A stretch of 64,000 nucleotides of DNA, taken from an uncultured Tenacibaculum sp. (GTDB taxonomy: Bacteria; Bacteroidota; Bacteroidia; Flavobacteriales; Flavobacteriaceae). The position numbers were made by a program, and so were the translations under genes. This document shows positions 60,772 through 64,000 of the stretch, piece by piece. The DNA lies in assembly GCF_947495995.1 (NCBI RefSeq), contig NZ_CANMAX010000005.1, positions 186,001 through 250,000 of the forward strand. Direction: 5' to 3'. Position 1 is the stretch's first letter, and every line of letters begins with the position of its first letter. The notes below the pieces were generated by a model that saw only the letters and a program-made list of their open reading frames with translations, searched no databases and was not told where the DNA came from.

Positions 60772-62430
60772 TTATTTCTGCATTTCTTGTTGGAACGTAA
60801 TCTCGATAAATTCAGCAGGATGTGAAACTGCTACTTTAACAGCTACAATCATACGTCCGTTTAAAATATCATCTGGAGTCATCGTGCTTCCTAAACCAAC
60901 TGTTACAGAAAAAGCATCTGCAGGTTTAGTTCCTACTAATCCACCTTGATTCCATAATCCTAATAAGAAATTAGAAATCATACTCTTTACAGAAACCCAA
61001 GTTTTAGCATCGTTTGGAGCAAAAACATAAGCACTAGCAGCTTCTTTTACAGATTGCTCGATGTAAATTAATGTTCTTCTTACGTTGATATATCTCCAAT
61101 CGTTAGAATTTCCGTCTAACGTTCTTGCACCCCAAACTAAAACTCCTTTACCAGGGAAAGAACGAATTGCACAAACAGATTTACCATCTAAAGGCATATT
61201 TAAATCTTCTTGAGCTTTTAAATCAATCTTAATTGCTGGTGAAACAACGCCTTGAACACCAACGTTTGCTGGCGCAATCCAAACACCTTCGTTATTATCA
61301 ACAGTAGTGTAAATTCCTGCCATTGCAGCACTTGGTGTCATTAAGTTTAACTTCTCTAACATATGCTTTAATAAAAGCTTGTATGAAGAACTTAAATTTT
61401 TAAGAACTGTATCTGCTTTATCTCTTGTAATACCATCTGCTCCTGGCTTAGTTGCGAATAAAGCATTGATATATTTTACGATTGGATTTGGAGAACTTGT
61501 TCCTGTTTTAGAATCTACAACATTTGGAAATTCAGCATTAAGCATTGCTTTAACAGCTGCATAACTTCCTGCTGCAATATTATTATAAGAAATATCTGTT
61601 AATTGATTTACTGTAGTATGTAACCAAGGATAGTAAACCGCAGCATAACTATTAAATTTAGGTAACGTAGGCTCAACTGCATTTCTAAATGCTTCTACAC
61701 TTGTAGTTCCTACTAATGGTTCTTGATATCCTCCTGGAACATCTAAAAGAGCTACTCTAGTTGCTAAATCTCCACAGTGGTTAATTAATTCCCCTTGTAA
61801 AGTGTAACATAAAGCATATTTTTTAGCCATTTCTGTTTCTGTAGGATCCATTAACTCAACAGCATCTGGAATTACAATCATTGTTGGCTCAGTTTCTTTT
61901 TCTAAAACTGTTAATGCATTTGTGAAAGGATCTGTAGAAGTTAATCCTGTTAAAGAATAATCGTATCCTCCAGTAGAAACTATATAACAAGTACCTCCTC
62001 CATTTTCATAGAAAAACTTAATTGCACTGTATAATCTATAGTTTACTGTGCTTGTTGCTAAACTATATCCGTTAGCTCCAACAAAAAAGTCTGGAGTAGC
62101 TGCTGGTTTTGCATCTGCTGCTGCTGATTTAGATGCATCTCCTTTCTTTTTTGAATCTGTAGCCGCTGCTGCTGGTTTTGCTGCTGCAGTCGCTGCAATT
62201 TGATTTACACTAAATTGAATTTGTGGAGGCTTACTTCCAAAAATAGCATTAAACTCAGCTAAAGATGTAATTCTTACAGCTTTATTCACTAAGTCTTTAC
62301 CGTTGTAGCTAGTATTGGCTGTATACCCTATAAATGCGGGAATAGCCGTTGGAACTGGCACAACAGCATTACCAAATGCATCCAACTCTTGGATATACAC
62401 TCCTGGTGTCTTCATTTCTGTTACTGACAT
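60772..62430 (-). CDS. Contractile tail sheath protein (Pvc2-like) with Ala/Lys-rich insert
   Basis: A 552-aa sheath subunit. N-terminus MKTPGVYIQELDAFGNAVVPVPTAIPAFIGYT is the standard start of eCIS sheaths; the C-terminal domain has GKSVCAIRSFPGKGVLVWGARTL, WRYINVRRTLIYIEQSVK, VFAPNDAKTWVSVKSMISNFLLGLWNQGGLVG and VKVAVSHPAEFIEITFQQEM, the conserved handshake region. Residues about 79-113 are a low-complexity insert of mainly Ala, Lys, Pro, Ser and Asp, followed by FFVGANGYSL. Such inserts may form a surface extension. Only one sheath gene is in the window, whereas PVC and AFP have three. Confidence 0.93.
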   Translation of the reverse strand: MSVTEMKTPGVYIQELDAFGNAVVPVPTAIPAFIGYTANTSYNGKDLVNKAVRITSLAEFNAIFGSKPPQIQFSVNQIAATAAAKPAAAATDSKKKGDASKSAAADAKPAATPDFFVGANGYSLATSTVNYRLYSAIKFFYENGGGTCYIVSTGGYDYSLTGLTSTDPFTNALTVLEKETEPTMIVIPDAVELMDPTETEMAKKYALCYTLQGELINHCGDLATRVALLDVPGGYQEPLVGTTSVEAFRNAVEPTLPKFNSYAAVYYPWLHTTVNQLTDISYNNIAAGSYAAVKAMLNAEFPNVVDSKTGTSSPNPIVKYINALFATKPGADGITRDKADTVLKNLSSSYKLLLKHMLEKLNLMTPSAAMAGIYTTVDNNEGVWIAPANVGVQGVVSPAIKIDLKAQEDLNMPLDGKSVCAIRSFPGKGVLVWGARTLDGNSNDWRYINVRRTLIYIEQSVKEAASAYVFAPNDAKTWVSVKSMISNFLLGLWNQGGLVGTKPADAFSVTVGLGSTMTPDDILNGRMIVAVKVAVSHPAEFIEITFQQEMQK

Positions 62431-62448
62431 TCTTATAATTTTTAAAGG

Positions 62449-63477
62449 TTAGACATAAATTATAGATTGAGAATAGTAACTACTCTCGTTATCTTGATTG
62501 TTTTTAATTTTAATAGATGAGGTATTAGGAACAGGTAACTTCATCTCTTCCTCTAGTAAAGTATCGGAAAACTGATTTACATATTCAATTTTTAAAACAG
62601 AATGTTTTAGTTGTTTTTGACTAAATGCAATTGGATTTGTTGACGTAAATACATACGATTCTCCTAAGCTTTCGATCACTTCTTTTTTCTCTGCTGCATT
62701 ATACTTTTCTTCATCAATTCCTTCTATTTTAATGTTCTTAATTTCTATTTTTTTATAATCGGGCACAACAACTACATATTCTCTGTATGTTGCTCTGGCT
62801 TTAAAATTCACTTTTAGTACTGGAGTTCTGTTTTCTTTAATAGACTCAACTGCGTTTTTCATATTAATATGAACCATAGCGTAAAGATTCTGTTTCGGAA
62901 TCTCAGTTGTTCCGTAAAAAGTATTCGACAAAACGTTATCTATCCATAACTCATACACACCATTTCCGTAAGCTTCAATATCGATACTAGTTGTTCTTTG
63001 ATTCTCTGGTGAGATTATTTTGTAAATCTCTTTTCCTTTATTTCTTACTGAAAGAACAACTTCTTTTTCTTTAATAGTTTCTACTGCAAAGCGTAAAGAA
63101 TATGTTTCTAATATTTTTGGTGATACCGATGAAGTCTCATTAAATCGATTAATTACATCGTCGTTTGTGATATACTGAACTGTATTTTCTTTTTTGGGTA
63201 ATAAAACATCTGTGTAATTATCAAAATTCACATCAGCATTCAATAGTTGAAAAAACAGATCTTCAGCATTATTTAACTCTTCCCACACCTGTTTTGTATC
63301 TCGTGTATTAACATGGAAAAGAAACTTATTTGCAATTTTCTGAATCTTGATACCATAATTTTTCAATATTCGAGCAGTATACTGAGTAGGAAACAAATCG
63401 AAAACAGTGCACTCGTTATTTTGAAAATAAGAATGTACTATTTCTAATGTAAACCAATGTTTATACATACTACTCAT
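62449..63477 (-). CDS. Uncharacterised eCIS protein between cap and sheath genes
   Basis: A 342-aa protein, not recognised. It is soluble and beta-rich, with some Lys/Glu helices (YNAAEKKEVIESLGESY), a domain-like stretch around residues 120-190 (YSLRFAVETIKEKEVVLSVRNKGKEIYKI, YGNGVYELWIDNVLSNTFYGTTEIPKQNLYAMVHI) and a beta-rich segment YREYVVVVPDYKKIEIKNIKIEG. It starts one base before the end of the DUF4255 gene (2 bases between them) and precedes the sheath by 18 bases, so it is in the structural core of the operon. Its place suggests a cap-side or tube-terminator role. AlgoCIS was described with an extra cap adaptor and plug, but whether this is one cannot be told here. Confidence 0.6.
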   Translation of the reverse strand: MSSMYKHWFTLEIVHSYFQNNECTVFDLFPTQYTARILKNYGIKIQKIANKFLFHVNTRDTKQVWEELNNAEDLFFQLLNADVNFDNYTDVLLPKKENTVQYITNDDVINRFNETSSVSPKILETYSLRFAVETIKEKEVVLSVRNKGKEIYKIISPENQRTTSIDIEAYGNGVYELWIDNVLSNTFYGTTEIPKQNLYAMVHINMKNAVESIKENRTPVLKVNFKARATYREYVVVVPDYKKIEIKNIKIEGIDEEKYNAAEKKEVIESLGESYVFTSTNPIAFSQKQLKHSVLKIEYVNQFSDTLLEEEMKLPVPNTSSIKIKNNQDNESSYYSQSIIYV

Positions 63478-63479
63478 AA

Positions 63480-64000
63480 TTATCTTTTTTGTGTATTAGT
63501 ATCTAAATTTCCTACACCAGCAATTTGCTCTTTAATTTGTCCTTTTTGTATATTAATCATTCGTATTTTGTATACAATTGAAGGCACATATTTAGCTCCA
63601 ATTCCGCTCCAAACATGACTCAGTTCTTGAACTGGTATATTGTAAATCTCTAGGATTAATCGTTCTATTGAATTATCTAATTCTGGGTGACTTTGAGATG
63701 TAAATACTTTTGAAGTTTGGAACGTACCAATTACCGCAGATAACATTTTTAACGCTTCTATATAATTGTTAGAGTTATAATTTGCTGAAACCAATAAATG
63801 CATATTAAGATATATTGGCGGATTTACTTTATTGAATGATCCATTGCTTGTACCCACATATTCTTGTCGGTATTTTATATTTTTTTCTTGCTCTAGATTG
63901 ATTACAGACAAAATGATTTTATTCTCTATATTTTGAGTAATACTTCCATCTAGATTAATAAGACTACTAACCTTTACAATTTCTTCAGTAAGACCAAAGG
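63480..64000 (-). CDS. DUF4255 cap protein (Pvc16/Afp16-like), 5' partial
   Basis: Tube-terminating cap protein family DUF4255. The reading frame runs off the right edge of the window, so the N-terminus is missing; a TTG at 63911 lies inside the domain (ENKIILSVINLEQEKN continues upstream) and is not the start. Visible motifs: SVINLEQEKNIKYRQEY, NPPIYLNMHLLVSANY, YIEALKMLSAVIGTFQ, LILEIYNIPVQELSHVWSGIGAKYVPSIVYKIRM. In AFP and PVC the equivalent protein sits at the far end of the tube and sheath and fixes length with the tape measure. About 173 residues are present. Confidence 0.88.
   Translation of the reverse strand, partial: FGLTEEIVKVSSLINLDGSITQNIENKIILSVINLEQEKNIKYRQEYVGTSNGSFNKVNPPIYLNMHLLVSANYNSNNYIEALKMLSAVIGTFQTSKVFTSQSHPELDNSIERLILEIYNIPVQELSHVWSGIGAKYVPSIVYKIRMINIQKGQIKEQIAGVGNLDTNTQKR

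Noticed and set aside
61990..62200. Ala/Lys-rich stretch in the sheath as a frameshift or assembly error
   Set aside because: The frame stays open through the stretch and the sheath domains on both sides are in the same frame, so it is a real insertion.
39745..64000. A prophage remnant instead of an eCIS
   Set aside because: There are no capsid, terminase, portal, integrase or replication genes, and the AAA+ ATPase, DUF4255, CIS tape-measure and DUF4157 genes are typical of eCIS.
39745..64000. A type VI secretion system
   Set aside because: No TssJ, TssL or TssM membrane complex and no ClpV gene is seen; the cap, tape-measure and DUF5908 genes point to an extracellular device.
1..64000. CRISPR arrays, tRNA or rRNA genes and insertion sequences
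   Set aside because: No regularly spaced direct repeats, no cloverleaf-like tRNA sequence and no transposase or terminal inverted repeat pair was found by reading.

Overview
The window is AT-rich and looks like a chromosome segment from a marine member of the Flavobacteriaceae (Bacteroidota), in the neighbourhood of Tenacibaculum and its relatives. The reasons are TAnnTTTG-type -7 promoter boxes, almost no Shine-Dalgarno sequences, several TTG starts, lipoproteins with acidic residues after the Cys, type B ribosomal protein L31, paired DUF368 genes, a DUF349 protein and small Gly-Gly-leader peptides. No tRNA, rRNA, insertion sequence, integrase or CRISPR array was seen.

Positions 1-39500 are mostly core chromosome. 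The order is the 3' part of gcvP; a pirin; an EcsC protein; an outer-membrane barrel protein; a small conserved protein and a Gly-Gly-leader peptide; an RlmG-type methyltransferase; an FMN glutamate synthase-like enzyme; rpmE2; two exported lipoproteins, one a glutamine cyclotransferase; a membrane protein; an amidohydrolase; a YjgN/M48/SDR cluster; an Imm35-like protein and a small ABC pair; SprT and a mannose-1-phosphate guanylyltransferase; a thioredoxin-like protein; lpxK; a Nif3 protein with a zinc-ribbon protein that has lost its cysteines; a TonB-C protein; a peptide/lipoprotein pair; another Gly-Gly peptide; the DUF349 protein; a tamB - DUF368 - DUF368 - aroE operon; tsaD; and a glycerophosphodiester phosphodiesterase. 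Envelope biogenesis (lpxK, tamB, the two DUF368 polyprenyl-phosphate transporter homologues, outer-membrane and lipoproteins) is a recurring theme.

Positions 39745-64000 hold an extracellular contractile injection system (eCIS), a phage-tail-like device related to Afp, PVC and AlgoCIS. On the minus strand, in transcription order from the right edge, are a DUF4255 cap protein (cut by the edge), an unknown protein, one sheath, two tube proteins, a 52-residue DUF5908 protein, a LysM protein, a VgrG-like spike, a gp25-like wedge, a large J-like baseplate protein, a fibre-like protein, a second large baseplate protein, a CIS tape-measure protein, an AAA+ ATPase, a DUF4280 PAAR-like tip and a small membrane protein. 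Facing this operon are two plus-strand genes whose N-terminal halves carry the eCIS-associated DUF4157 domain. Their C-terminal halves differ: one resembles an ADP-ribosyltransferase, and the other is an unfamiliar domain that may be amidoligase-like. They are the probable cargo toxins.

The most interesting items are the two effector candidates, the Ala/Lys-rich insert in the sheath, the unassigned eCIS genes, the family of Gly-Gly-leader peptides (one with two CX3CX3C blocks), the cysteine-free zinc-ribbon protein and the tamB gene without a normal start codon.
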